Source: Desulfobacterium sp.
Lineage (GTDB): Bacteria > Desulfobacterota > Desulfobacteria > Desulfobacterales > Desulfobacteraceae
Assembly: GCA_016342325.1 (NCBI GenBank)
Contig: JAEINR010000008.1
Coordinates: 47,242 to 111,241, forward strand
DNA: 64,000 nt
Direction: 5' to 3'
In this document: in pieces, positions 45,619 through 54,603 of the stretch
Layout: the number at the start of each line of letters is the position of its first letter
Position numbering within the stretch: position 1 is the first letter of the stretch
Position numbers and translations under genes: made by a program
The notes under the pieces: generated by a model
What the model was told of the DNA's origin: nothing
Database searches by the model: none
What the model saw: only the letters and a program-made list of their open reading frames with translations

Positions 45619-47781
45619 ATGATCAGGAACAGATTCATTCTTCCATGTGTGTTGTTATTCTTTTTTGTGTCAGGATTACCCGGCGGGTCTGCGGTTTTTG
45701 CGTATTCAAAGACAGTGCATCTCGTTGATGATGGGTTGATGCAAAAAAGCGATAAGCGGAAGGGTTTTGAATCCGGGGAAGCGGTTCTGGTCGTCGAAAG
45801 CGATATGACCAGTCTTGAAACCAAGATCTCGAAGCGGGATGGTCGCGATCTTATGCAGATCAAGGGCGACGGATACTCTCTTTTCGCAAAGGCGAGTGGT
45901 GATCCGCTTCTCCCTGCCAGGGTTGTGAACGTCCTTGTTCCCCCGGGGTCGGTTTTCGGCGGCATCGAGGCCATCGAAGTGAATCAGAAACAAGAGAGAA
46001 TGGTTGCAGATATCTATCCCAAACAGCCCCAGGTTCACTCTTCCGGAGATCAAAAAAATAAATTCGTCCCTTTAAACACAAGGATCGTAACAAATAAAAC
46101 GCCTTTTCCTGAAACGCCTGTTGAATATGTTGAAACCGCCCGGATAAGAAACAGTACTTTTTTTGTTTTCAGGTTGCGGCCTGTGCAGTTTAAGCCCCTG
46201 TCAAATGGGTCTGACGTCAATGGAGAAGGCGCTCTTATCATCAACGAGAAAATCAGGTGGCGTTTTTTGTTGAAAAGGGGCGAATCAACGTCTGCAAATT
46301 ATCCTGAAACAGCGCAATCCAGCACCATGAAAACCTATGTGAATACCATTGTCATCAATCCGGAACCGGACAGTTTCGTGGCAAAAACGTCTACGGATGC
46401 TGTGACCTATACAGATGATACCTGTGATTATCTGATCATCACTTCTGAAGATCTGGTTGATGAGTTCCAGGTGCTGGCCGATCACAGAAAGGCCATGGGG
46501 GTGAGTGCCCAGGTGCTGTCTGTGGGTCAGATCTTGGCACAAGATCCGGGGCTTGACAGCGATCAGGAAAAAATCAAGCGCTGCATAAAGGATTATGCTG
46601 TCAACAGGGGCACGCTCTGGGTGTTGCTTGGGGGGGACAGCAATGGCGTCCCGGATTATGACTGTTATGCGGCTGTACCGACCGGTTTGAACACCTCTGT
46701 AAGTGACGCCACCATCCCGGCTGATATCTATTATGCCGGTCTTGATGATATGGACTGGAATGATGACAATGACGGCCGTGCCTGTGAGTGTGTTTCCAAT
46801 GGCGATACCATCGATCTTTATCCTGATCTCTTCATTGGCAGGGCTTCTGTGGAGAGCGGCCAGGATGCGGTGGCCTTTGTTTCAAAGGTGATGGCCTATG
46901 AACGATCTGCCTATGATCCTTTTTTCCATGGGAGCGTTCTTTTGGCAGGGGCGAAGTTATGGAACACCTGGGACGGAAAAAGCGATGCACACTGGAAGAC
47001 CGAGTATCTCTGGAACCAGATCCACGGGGATGTTGCACCGGCGCAAGTCTGGCAGGGCACACGATACCGGTTCTACGATACGGGTACTGATTTTGCCGGG
47101 GGCGCTTCCTATGGTGTTAATGCAGCTCACTTAACGGACCAGATAAACAGCGGATATGCCATGACGTTTGTTGCCACCCATGGGGGGGCCAATGTCTGGG
47201 GCCTTGAATCCGGGAGTCAATTTTCATCCTATGATGTCGAAGATTGTGTTAATTTGACCACCCAGGGGCTGATCTACACAATGGCATGCAATACAAACAA
47301 GTTTGATTGGTCCGGGGGGGACTCCCTTTCCGAAGCCTTTATCCGAAGCGGGACCGGCGGGGCGGTTGCCTATATCGGAAGCAGCAGGTATGGGTGGGGA
47401 TATCCCAGTCAATCCGAGTCAAATCTGGGAACGTCCTTTCAGTTTGCCAGGGCATTCATGGAGGAGCTCTTTTACGGAAAAGAGCTGAATAGCTGTGAGG
47501 ATGAAGCGCCTTTGGCATTTGCGTTTAAAGGAAGGATCGGGGTGGTTCATGCCTCCCATAAGGTTTCTTTTGCCAGTAAGGCAGAGTACGATGGTTCGGT
47601 CCGGTGGCTTGAGTTTGCATTAAATCTCATGGGTGATCCGTTTATGAAGGTGCTTGTGGCGCTTCCCGGTGATCTGGACAGGGACAGGGACCTTGATGGA
47701 TCCGACCTTGCAGCTTCTGTGCAGAATGGCAGTCCAGCCAGGGCAGAACTGTGGGAGATGGCCCTTCGATTCGGAAAATAA
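45619..47781 (+). CDS. Secreted gingipain-type (C25) cysteine peptidase
   Basis: 720 residues. A signal peptide (to about AVFAYS, residue 29) is followed by a propeptide-like region (about 35-240) and the C25 catalytic domain (about 245-680). The catalytic pair is visible: His521 in VATHGGANV and Cys557 in IYTMACNTN. The C-terminus has GDLDRDRDLDGSDLAA, a calcium-binding dockerin-like loop. C25 enzymes are extracellular and cleave after basic residues in gingipains; specificity here is unknown. The upstream gspN could reflect type II secretion, which is inference. Confidence 0.85.
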   Translation: MIRNRFILPCVLLFFFVSGLPGGSAVFAYSKTVHLVDDGLMQKSDKRKGFESGEAVLVVESDMTSLETKISKRDGRDLMQIKGDGYSLFAKASGDPLLPARVVNVLVPPGSVFGGIEAIEVNQKQERMVADIYPKQPQVHSSGDQKNKFVPLNTRIVTNKTPFPETPVEYVETARIRNSTFFVFRLRPVQFKPLSNGSDVNGEGALIINEKIRWRFLLKRGESTSANYPETAQSSTMKTYVNTIVINPEPDSFVAKTSTDAVTYTDDTCDYLIITSEDLVDEFQVLADHRKAMGVSAQVLSVGQILAQDPGLDSDQEKIKRCIKDYAVNRGTLWVLLGGDSNGVPDYDCYAAVPTGLNTSVSDATIPADIYYAGLDDMDWNDDNDGRACECVSNGDTIDLYPDLFIGRASVESGQDAVAFVSKVMAYERSAYDPFFHGSVLLAGAKLWNTWDGKSDAHWKTEYLWNQIHGDVAPAQVWQGTRYRFYDTGTDFAGGASYGVNAAHLTDQINSGYAMTFVATHGGANVWGLESGSQFSSYDVEDCVNLTTQGLIYTMACNTNKFDWSGGDSLSEAFIRSGTGGAVAYIGSSRYGWGYPSQSESNLGTSFQFARAFMEELFYGKELNSCEDEAPLAFAFKGRIGVVHASHKVSFASKAEYDGSVRWLEFALNLMGDPFMKVLVALPGDLDRDRDLDGSDLAASVQNGSPARAELWEMALRFGK

Positions 47782-47856
47782 TGGGCTTGGGCGATGGTCA
47801 AATGCTGGGTTAGCCGTTAATGTTGTTTATTTAATTACAAATGGGTGGCGGATCCT

Positions 47857-49791
47857 ATGGATAGACAAGGTATATTTGATGTTTTCCTGGTGATAGAACC
47901 CTTTAACGTGCTGGAACCTGGGATCCTGGAGCGGCTCTCAACCGAGGTGGCTGTTCAGGAATACCGGCCGGGCGACTATGTGTTCAAGCAGGGGGAGGCA
48001 AGCCTTGACACCCTGTTTATCATTGTGTCCGGGCTTGTGGAGATCACGGTCACCAATGACCAGGGCATGGAGTCTGTGGTGGGGCTTAGGAAACCAGGTG
48101 ATTTCTTCAGTGAAACCGTTGTGCTTTCCCGGGGGGAGTATCCTGCCGCAGCACGGGTCCGGGACGATCTGACCGCAATCCTTGTGCCGAGAACCGCCCT
48201 TGAATCCCTCATCCACGGCCATCCTGAATTTTCCAGTTATTTCAGCGCATTGTTGGCGGAGCGCATGCGGCTCCTCTATGAAAAACTTTTGTCCGAGCCG
48301 GGCCAGGGCGCTTCCGTGTGCTCGGAGATGCCCCTGTTCAGAAAACGGGTGAGCGAGATCATGTCCACCTCGGTGGCTGTGTGCACGCCGTTTGACCAGG
48401 TGTCCGTGGCCGCAAGGCGCATGGCGGAAAAAGGGATCAGCTCCACTGTGGTGGTGGATGAATCCGGCCTTCCCGTGGGGATCGTGACGGAAAAACTCAT
48501 GGTAAACCACCTCATCACAAACCAGACCTGCCCGGTGGACGACTGCCGGGTCCACCAGGTGATGGCGGTTGATTTTGACAGGATCTCCCCGGACGCCTTC
48601 ACAGGAGAGGTCCTGGTGCGCCTGACCCGGTTCGGGAGCAAATACCTTGTTGTGGTGGAAGGCGATCGCCTGGTGGGGATCGTGACCACCGTGGATCTTG
48701 TGAAATCGAGAAGCATGGGGAATCTCACCCTTTTAAAGGATATCGAGACCCTTGATACCCTGCCGGGCCTCATCCGGGTGAGCAGCGAGATCGACGGGGT
48801 GTTGAACGCCCTCATGGTGGAGAAGGCCGGGGTGCCGGAGATCCTTGAGGTGATGTCCGAACTCCATGAGCGCCTGGTGCGGGCGGTGATACGGGTGTCC
48901 GAACAGGAGATGGAACAGCGGGGGTTGGGTCCGCCCCCCGTGCCCTATTGCTGGATCAACATGGGCAGTGACGCCCGCCATGAGCAGACCCTGAGGACCG
49001 ACCAGGACAATGCCATGATCTATGCCGATCCCGTGGACCAGAGCCTGGAACAGGTGGACCGTTACTTTGAGACCCTGGCCGGAATCATCGTCCAGGGTCT
49101 GGACCAATGCGGATTCAAGCTCTGCAAGGGAGATGTCATGGGGACCAACCCAAAATGGAGACGATCCCTTAGCCAGTGGCTGTCCTATGTGGAGAGCTGG
49201 CGGACCACCTATGATCCCGAAGATTCCATCACCATGACCATTCTGCTGGATTTCAGGCCGGTATGGGGGGATAAGACCCTGGCTGATCGGTTGTGGAACA
49301 AGATATTCACGGTGTTTGACGATCCGGAAAAGATCAACCACATGCTCACCAACGAGGCCATGAAATTTTCCGTTCCTCTCACCTTCATGGGGGCGGTGCG
49401 AACCGAGAAAACAGGTCCCCGGAAGAACCAGGTCAACATCAAGAGCGGCGGCCTGGTTCACATGATCAACGGCATCAGGCTCTTTGCCGTCAACAACCGG
49501 ATTAGCGAGCCCTCCACCCTGGGCCGCCTGGAAGCGCTCACCCGGGCCGGCGTGATTTCAAAGAAAAGATCGGAACTGTTCCGGGCAAGCTTTGAAACCC
49601 TTGTGATGCTGAGAATTCGGGGCAACCTGAACAAGGTCCGGCAGAACCAGGAGCCGGACAACCATGTGGATATGACGGCGCTTTCCAACATAGAAAGCGT
49701 ACTTCTAAAGGATGCCCTTACATCTGTGGGGCAGATGCAGAAGCTTGTTTACAACCGGTTCACCCAGACGGCCCTGAACTTTTTCTCATGA
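47857..49791 (+). CDS. cNMP-binding, CBS and DUF294 nucleotidyltransferase-like protein
   Basis: 644 residues from the ATG at 47857 (a GTG lies four codons upstream). Order: cyclic-nucleotide-binding domain (about 10-125, YVFKQGEASLDTLFIIVSGLVEI, PGDFFSE); two CBS repeats (about 170-290, MSTSVAVCTPFDQVSVAARRMAEKGISSTVVVD); and a DUF294 nucleotidyltransferase-like domain (MGSDARHEQTLRTDQDNAMIY) with its C-terminal partner. The GSxxRxExxxxxDQD motif is the nucleotide-transfer signature. Such proteins sense energy or nucleotide state. It is translationally coupled to the HD-GYP gene (ATGA overlap). Confidence 0.88.
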   Translation: MDRQGIFDVFLVIEPFNVLEPGILERLSTEVAVQEYRPGDYVFKQGEASLDTLFIIVSGLVEITVTNDQGMESVVGLRKPGDFFSETVVLSRGEYPAAARVRDDLTAILVPRTALESLIHGHPEFSSYFSALLAERMRLLYEKLLSEPGQGASVCSEMPLFRKRVSEIMSTSVAVCTPFDQVSVAARRMAEKGISSTVVVDESGLPVGIVTEKLMVNHLITNQTCPVDDCRVHQVMAVDFDRISPDAFTGEVLVRLTRFGSKYLVVVEGDRLVGIVTTVDLVKSRSMGNLTLLKDIETLDTLPGLIRVSSEIDGVLNALMVEKAGVPEILEVMSELHERLVRAVIRVSEQEMEQRGLGPPPVPYCWINMGSDARHEQTLRTDQDNAMIYADPVDQSLEQVDRYFETLAGIIVQGLDQCGFKLCKGDVMGTNPKWRRSLSQWLSYVESWRTTYDPEDSITMTILLDFRPVWGDKTLADRLWNKIFTVFDDPEKINHMLTNEAMKFSVPLTFMGAVRTEKTGPRKNQVNIKSGGLVHMINGIRLFAVNNRISEPSTLGRLEALTRAGVISKKRSELFRASFETLVMLRIRGNLNKVRQNQEPDNHVDMTALSNIESVLLKDALTSVGQMQKLVYNRFTQTALNFFS

Positions 49792-51002
49792 GTTTACCCT
49801 TTTTTAAATCCAAGGAACCCACCGGGGCGGATCCCTATCAACAGTATTTCAAGCTCTTTGCACGGATAAGCAAGGCCATCCATTCGGGAACAAACACCCG
49901 GGAGGTGCTCAAGAGCATCGTGGATCATCTCACCGACATCCTCAGGGCAAAGGGGTGCATCTTTTGGATCCTCAACAGTAGTGAGGAGCAGATCGAGACC
50001 AAAATTTCGTCGGGGTTTCACTACCAGAGCCTGGCCCAGGTGAATTATGCCACCCTGATGACCATTTTCGACCGGGAGCCGGTTGTCTTTATTGAAGATG
50101 CCCGGAACGACCCCCGAATTCCCGATCTTGAACGCCTGGGCAAAAAACGGGTGGGGTCGGTGACCGGCCGGTTTTTCTCCATTGACGGGGCGTTTCGTGG
50201 GCTTCTGGCCGTCTATTTTACAGGGAAGAAACGGCTTGCGCCCATGGAGCTCGAGCTTGTGACCGCCCTTGGCGAGCAGGGGGCCATTGCCCTTTCAAGG
50301 ACCATCTCCGGTGACCAGGAGATGGTTGAAACCCTGGGGCAGATCGTGGCGGGGTTTGTCCTGGCACTTGAGGCCAAGGATGAACAGACCCACGGCCACT
50401 CCATCAGGGTGGCGGAATTTGCCAAGCGGGTGGCGGCAAAGATGGGGCTGGATGCCAGGGAGGTTGAGACCGTATTCCATGCAGGCCTGCTCCACGACAT
50501 CGGAAAGATCGGAATGGACGATGCCATCCTTGGGCGCCTGGGTGCGCTTTCCCTGGGGGATCTGGACAGGATCAAGAAGCATCCTGTTATCGGGGCCAGG
50601 ATCATCAAACCCCTTCGGTTCCTTGATGAGCTCGGGCCGTTGATCCTCAATCACCATGAGCGGTTTGACGGTTCCGGCTACCCAGAAGGAAAGCGGGGAG
50701 AGGCCATTCCCCACGGGGCCCGGATCCTTGCCGTGTGCGATGCCTTTGAGACCATGCTGTCCGGCCGGTCCCACCTGGAACGGCTGGACCTGTATGATGC
50801 TGTAATTCACCTTCAGCACCAGGCCGGGCTTGGGTTTGATCCGGCCGTGATCCAGGCGCTTTTCCGGGTGCTTGAAGACGATCCGGCCCTCATTGACGCC
50901 AAGGGGGCGGTGGAACAATGTCTCAAGGTGCTGCAGCGGGACATCACCCCCATTGCCCAGGAAAATCTGCTGAAGCAGCAGATGTTGCTCCACACTTTTT
51001 AA
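49788..51002 (+). CDS. GAF-HD-GYP cyclic di-GMP phosphodiesterase
   Basis: 404 residues, cytoplasmic. A GAF domain (about 24-172) precedes an HD-GYP domain with HDIGKIG (His236, Asp237) and HHERFDGSGYPEG (289-301), which contains the GYP signature. HD-GYP enzymes hydrolyse cyclic di-GMP to pGpG or GMP. Pairing with a cNMP/CBS protein suggests that nucleotide state controls cyclic di-GMP levels, an inference from coupling. The Nudix gene converges 6 bases beyond its stop, with no obvious terminator between. Confidence 0.9.
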   Translation: MSLPFFKSKEPTGADPYQQYFKLFARISKAIHSGTNTREVLKSIVDHLTDILRAKGCIFWILNSSEEQIETKISSGFHYQSLAQVNYATLMTIFDREPVVFIEDARNDPRIPDLERLGKKRVGSVTGRFFSIDGAFRGLLAVYFTGKKRLAPMELELVTALGEQGAIALSRTISGDQEMVETLGQIVAGFVLALEAKDEQTHGHSIRVAEFAKRVAAKMGLDAREVETVFHAGLLHDIGKIGMDDAILGRLGALSLGDLDRIKKHPVIGARIIKPLRFLDELGPLILNHHERFDGSGYPEGKRGEAIPHGARILAVCDAFETMLSGRSHLERLDLYDAVIHLQHQAGLGFDPAVIQALFRVLEDDPALIDAKGAVEQCLKVLQRDITPIAQENLLKQQMLLHTF

Positions 51003-51008
51003 CCGGTC

Positions 51009-51611
51009 CTATCCCATGAGTTCCAGGGCCAAGGTTGACCACAACTCCAGGTTGCGGTCGGCCAGGATGTCGGTGTCAACCCAGGTGAAGTCCACGAGTT
51101 CCTCTCCAGGAAGAAATGCTTCCGGGGTGTCGGTCAAAAGGGTGAACACGGCGCCCAGGTGGACGCTTCCCACGTCTGTCGCCTCCTCGTTGATGGTTCC
51201 CCGGAAGCGGGGGGACTTACCATTGGGTCGTTTGACCAGCTCCTCGTCCAGCTCCCGGGTCATGCCGGCCACCAGGATCTCCTTGAAAGAGGGGGATGGA
51301 CCGTTGTTGTCTTCGGGATTGATATGCCCACCGATGCCGACGGACCAGAGGTCGTGGAGGCGCTTTTCGCTGCCGCATCGCCGGTATATGGCGGTTTGTT
51401 TTCCATCGGCGGTCTGGAGAACGATATAGGGGATGATCTGCTTGAAGGACGGGTCTGTCTCGACAACCCCTCGTTCCTTCCAGTGAAATCCCGCTTTTTC
51501 GCAGATGTCAAAGAACACGGCTTCGTCTGTTTTGATGATGCTCTTTTCTCCGACCCAGGGGCCGGGAAGGGTGTTACGCTTGATGCAAAGGACCTTTTCT
51601 TGCTGCTTCAT
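51009..51611 (-). CDS. Nudix-fold hydrolase-like protein
   Basis: 200 residues. The Nudix box is recognisable though spread out: GIGGHINPEDNNGPSPSFKEILVAGMTRELDEEL, with the REL-EEL metal-binding end. The N-terminus (KVLCIKRNTLPGPWVGEKS) matches a Nudix subfamily often annotated as phosphoesterase. The start lies 9 bases after the GDPD stop, so the two genes are probably co-transcribed. The substrate is unknown. Confidence 0.78.
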   Translation of the reverse strand: MKQQEKVLCIKRNTLPGPWVGEKSIIKTDEAVFFDICEKAGFHWKERGVVETDPSFKQIIPYIVLQTADGKQTAIYRRCGSEKRLHDLWSVGIGGHINPEDNNGPSPSFKEILVAGMTRELDEELVKRPNGKSPRFRGTINEEATDVGSVHLGAVFTLLTDTPEAFLPGEELVDFTWVDTDILADRNLELWSTLALELMG

Positions 51612-51620
51612 TTTTTTCCT

Positions 51621-52424
51621 TTATTGTTGAATGGCCCTAAGGCGCTGGGGAAAGTCAGTGATGATGCCGTCAACACCGGCCTTGAGGAACCGGATCATCT
51701 CCTCGGGTTCGTTCACCGTAAAGAGGTTGATCTTTTTTTGCTTCTCTTGCAGGGTTTTGATCATGGCCCCATCGATTTCCGTGTGCCGGGGGTTGTACAC
51801 CGGGAACCTGAAATCCTCGAAATCAAGGAGATGGCCCGGTTTGCGGCCTTGCAGGGCCTGGACTTCGATGCGCGGCTCCATGGCCGCTATCTCTTCGAGC
51901 CACGTATGGTTGAACGATGAGATGACATACTGGTCAAACGTGAGGCCCACCTGCCGGATCATGGCAAGTGTGTGCCGGTGCAGGGGGAAGGCGGCAAATG
52001 CGCCGGGCAGATCCTTGAGCTCAAGGTTGACCTGCCAGTGGTTTTCCTTTGTAAACACCAGGGCTTCTTCCAGGGTCGGCACCCGTTCGTCCCGGTAGGC
52101 GGCAAGCTCCTCCCTGGAGACGTTGCCGGCGGCGATCTCTCCGTAGGGATCGGTTTTTTCAAAATAGGCGCCGGCACTCAACCCCCGGATCTCTTCCAGC
52201 GTAAACTGGGTAACGAGATAGGAGGCCCTGTCAGGGAATCGCTCTTCAACATCGGTGGTCCGCTCCAGGGAATTGTCATGGAAGAGGATGAGCTGTTCAT
52301 CCTTTGTCACACCCACGTCGGTTTCCAAGAGGTCTGCGCCAAAATCAAAGGCCTTTCGGACCGCTGCCATGGTGTTTTCAGGGGCAACGCTTCTTGCTCC
52401 CCTGTGGGCAATGTTCTTTGTCAT
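51621..52424 (-). CDS. Glycerophosphodiester phosphodiesterase
   Basis: 267 residues, no signal peptide, so cytoplasmic (UgpQ-like). GDPDs split glycerophosphodiesters into glycerol 3-phosphate and an alcohol. The catalytic and metal motifs are present: IAHRGARSVAPENT, LLETDVGVTKDEQLILFHDNSLERTT and VNLELKD. It would supply glycerol 3-phosphate, the likely substrate of the GlpD-like enzyme encoded at 56870-58414. It is divergent from the papain-fusion gene. Confidence 0.92.
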   Translation of the reverse strand: MTKNIAHRGARSVAPENTMAAVRKAFDFGADLLETDVGVTKDEQLILFHDNSLERTTDVEERFPDRASYLVTQFTLEEIRGLSAGAYFEKTDPYGEIAAGNVSREELAAYRDERVPTLEEALVFTKENHWQVNLELKDLPGAFAAFPLHRHTLAMIRQVGLTFDQYVISSFNHTWLEEIAAMEPRIEVQALQGRKPGHLLDFEDFRFPVYNPRHTEIDGAMIKTLQEKQKKINLFTVNEPEEMIRFLKAGVDGIITDFPQRLRAIQQ

Positions 52425-52687
52425 GGTTCTGTACCGTCATTTAAATTTAGGGTCGTGTCAATATTAGGCCCAGGTCGATGGTCAACAGGGGCCGTGTGGG
52501 AAAGTGTATACCTGAATATGGGTTTGGAGTAAAGGGGATTGACAAGGATTATAGGGTCGTTTATCATTTAAATATCGCTTGCAATTCAATCGCTTTTTTC
52601 TGATCTCTTTGGCATGGCCCCAGGTTCACATCTTTAAGTGACGTTTCTGAAACCCTGGCCTTTAACAATCTACCAAAGGAGAGCCCC

Positions 52688-54538
52688 ATGGGTGATCTCT
52701 ATCCTGTCAGCCAGGATAACTATCGACTGAACGCTATTTCCGATATTCCGGATATCAGGGACCTTGTTTACCAGCCGTCCCTGATTCCTCTAAAGGACGA
52801 GCTCCTGCCCCCCGGGGATCTCGTCATCCTTGATCAGGGAAGGGAGGGGGCCTGCACCGGTTTCGGACTTGCCGCCTGTATCAACTTTCTCTATCAGCGA
52901 AAAGAGAACCCCCTGAGGGTCAGCCCCAGGATGCTATACGAGATGGCAAGGAAATTCGATGAGTGGGAAGGGGAGGAGTACTCGGGCTCCAGTTGCCGGG
53001 GGGCCATCCGGGGGTGGCAGAACATGGGGGTGTGCGCCGAGGAGCTCTGGCCCTATGATGATGGGAATCGGTCCGGGCTGACGGTGGAACGGTCCAGGAA
53101 TGCCGGGAACACCATGCCCGGCGCCTACTACCGCCTCTCCGCCAGGGTCGAGGATTTCCATGCGGCCCTGAACGAGGTGGGCGTTCTCTTTGTGTCGGCA
53201 CAGGTGCACCGGGGGTGGTACAAGGCCAACATCTCCAGGGGGCGCATCCTTCATATGGACGAGCCCCTGGGGGGCCATGCCTTTGCCGTTGTCGGGTACG
53301 GCAGGGAGGGGTTTTACGTCCAGAACTCCTGGGGCAGGGAGTGGGGGTACGACGGCCTTGCCCTGTGGAGCTATGAAGATTGGCAGCAAAATATCGTTGA
53401 TGCCTGGGTGGTTCGGCTTGCCGTTTCCACCCCCAGGCTCTGGTCTTCCAGGCGGTCCCAGTTTCCCACACGGGAAGAGGGGGCGGGATCAGCCCGGTTC
53501 GGGGGGATACGCTCCCCCCGGCGCCATGAGATCAAGGGCCATTTCGTTCACATGGATGACGGCCGTTTCCACACCACGGGCCGTTATTTCTCCTCCCTTG
53601 CCGATGTGGCTGAAACCGCCGACGTGCTCTCGTCCAGCGACAAGTACAGCCATCTCTTGCTGTACGCCCACGGCGGTCTCAACAGCCCGAAAAGTTCTGC
53701 GAAACGTATCGCGGCCATGAAATCAACCTTTAAAATCAATGGGATCTATCCCTACCACTTCATGTACGACACGGGATTGCTGGAGGAGATCAAGGATATC
53801 GTCCTGCGGCGGGAGATGGAGAGCAAAGATCGTTCCCAGGGGTTGTGGAACGCCATTCCCCATGCCTGGGACCGGTGGCTCGAAGGGGCTGTGCGTATTC
53901 CGGGCCGGGCCCTGTGGCGGGAGATGAAGCAGGGGGCAACCGCTCCGTTCAAGGAGGGCAATGCCGGTACCCAGGCCCTTGAGACCCTGTTGGGGGCTCT
54001 GCCTGGAAATGTCAAGGTCCATGTGGCGGGCCACAGCACCGGGGCAATCTTCATGGCCCACCTGCTCCAAAGCCTGAAAACGATCCAACCGTCATTGGCC
54101 GTTGCAACGGCCAGCCTGATGGCACCGGCCTGCACCATTGACGATTTTAACACCTATTTTGGTCCCCTGCTTTCGGCAGGAGACGGTGGCTTTGGCATCA
54201 ATGGCATGGTGATCTACAATATGACCGACGAGCTGGAGCAGGCAGACACCGTGGTGAAGGTGTATGGTAAATCCCTTCTTTACCTTGTCTCCAGGGCGTT
54301 TGAGGAACAGCGGGAGACCCCTCTGCTCGGGATGCAGAAACATTGCACCGGCATTAAGCAGGATCGGCTGGCCCTGGTTTATTCCATGGGGGAGAAGGGA
54401 AAGCAGTCCAGGAGCCTCAGCCGGGAGCACGCCGGGTTTGACAACGATCCCGCAACCATGAACGACATCCTGAAACGGATCCTGGGGCCGAACTCGGAAC
54501 CCATGGCCTGGTTCACGGAAAATAGCCTGGACTACTGA
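52688..54538 (+). CDS. Papain-like peptidase fused to an alpha/beta-hydrolase-like domain
   Basis: 616 residues, no signal peptide seen. The N-terminal papain (C1) domain has Cys56 in REGACTGFGLAACINF, His197 in GGHAFAVVGYG and Asn213 in VQNSWGREWGYDG, a complete catalytic triad. The C-terminal part (about 290-616) has AHGG (327-330), an oxyanion-type loop, and GHSTG (448-452), the nucleophile elbow of serine hydrolases and lipases. AAAGGAGAG precedes the ATG and a strong terminator follows, so it is a single-gene unit. A two-enzyme fusion of this kind is unusual. Function and target are unknown. Confidence 0.8.
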   Translation: MGDLYPVSQDNYRLNAISDIPDIRDLVYQPSLIPLKDELLPPGDLVILDQGREGACTGFGLAACINFLYQRKENPLRVSPRMLYEMARKFDEWEGEEYSGSSCRGAIRGWQNMGVCAEELWPYDDGNRSGLTVERSRNAGNTMPGAYYRLSARVEDFHAALNEVGVLFVSAQVHRGWYKANISRGRILHMDEPLGGHAFAVVGYGREGFYVQNSWGREWGYDGLALWSYEDWQQNIVDAWVVRLAVSTPRLWSSRRSQFPTREEGAGSARFGGIRSPRRHEIKGHFVHMDDGRFHTTGRYFSSLADVAETADVLSSSDKYSHLLLYAHGGLNSPKSSAKRIAAMKSTFKINGIYPYHFMYDTGLLEEIKDIVLRREMESKDRSQGLWNAIPHAWDRWLEGAVRIPGRALWREMKQGATAPFKEGNAGTQALETLLGALPGNVKVHVAGHSTGAIFMAHLLQSLKTIQPSLAVATASLMAPACTIDDFNTYFGPLLSAGDGGFGINGMVIYNMTDELEQADTVVKVYGKSLLYLVSRAFEEQRETPLLGMQKHCTGIKQDRLALVYSMGEKGKQSRSLSREHAGFDNDPATMNDILKRILGPNSEPMAWFTENSLDY

Positions 54539-54547
54539 GTTTTTGCC

Positions 54548-54592
54548 ATCGCCATGGCCGGTGCAGGGCACCGGCCATGGCGATCTGTTTTT
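54548..54592 (+). terminator. Strong terminator of the papain-fusion gene
   Basis: ATCGCCATGGCCGGTGC (54548-54564) pairs perfectly with 54568-54584 across a 3-base loop, a 17-bp stem. CTGTTTTTAA follows on the plus strand. The minus direction lacks a T-run, so it serves mainly the plus-strand gene. Confidence 0.92.
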
Positions 54593-54603
54593 AACAACCG
54601 GGG

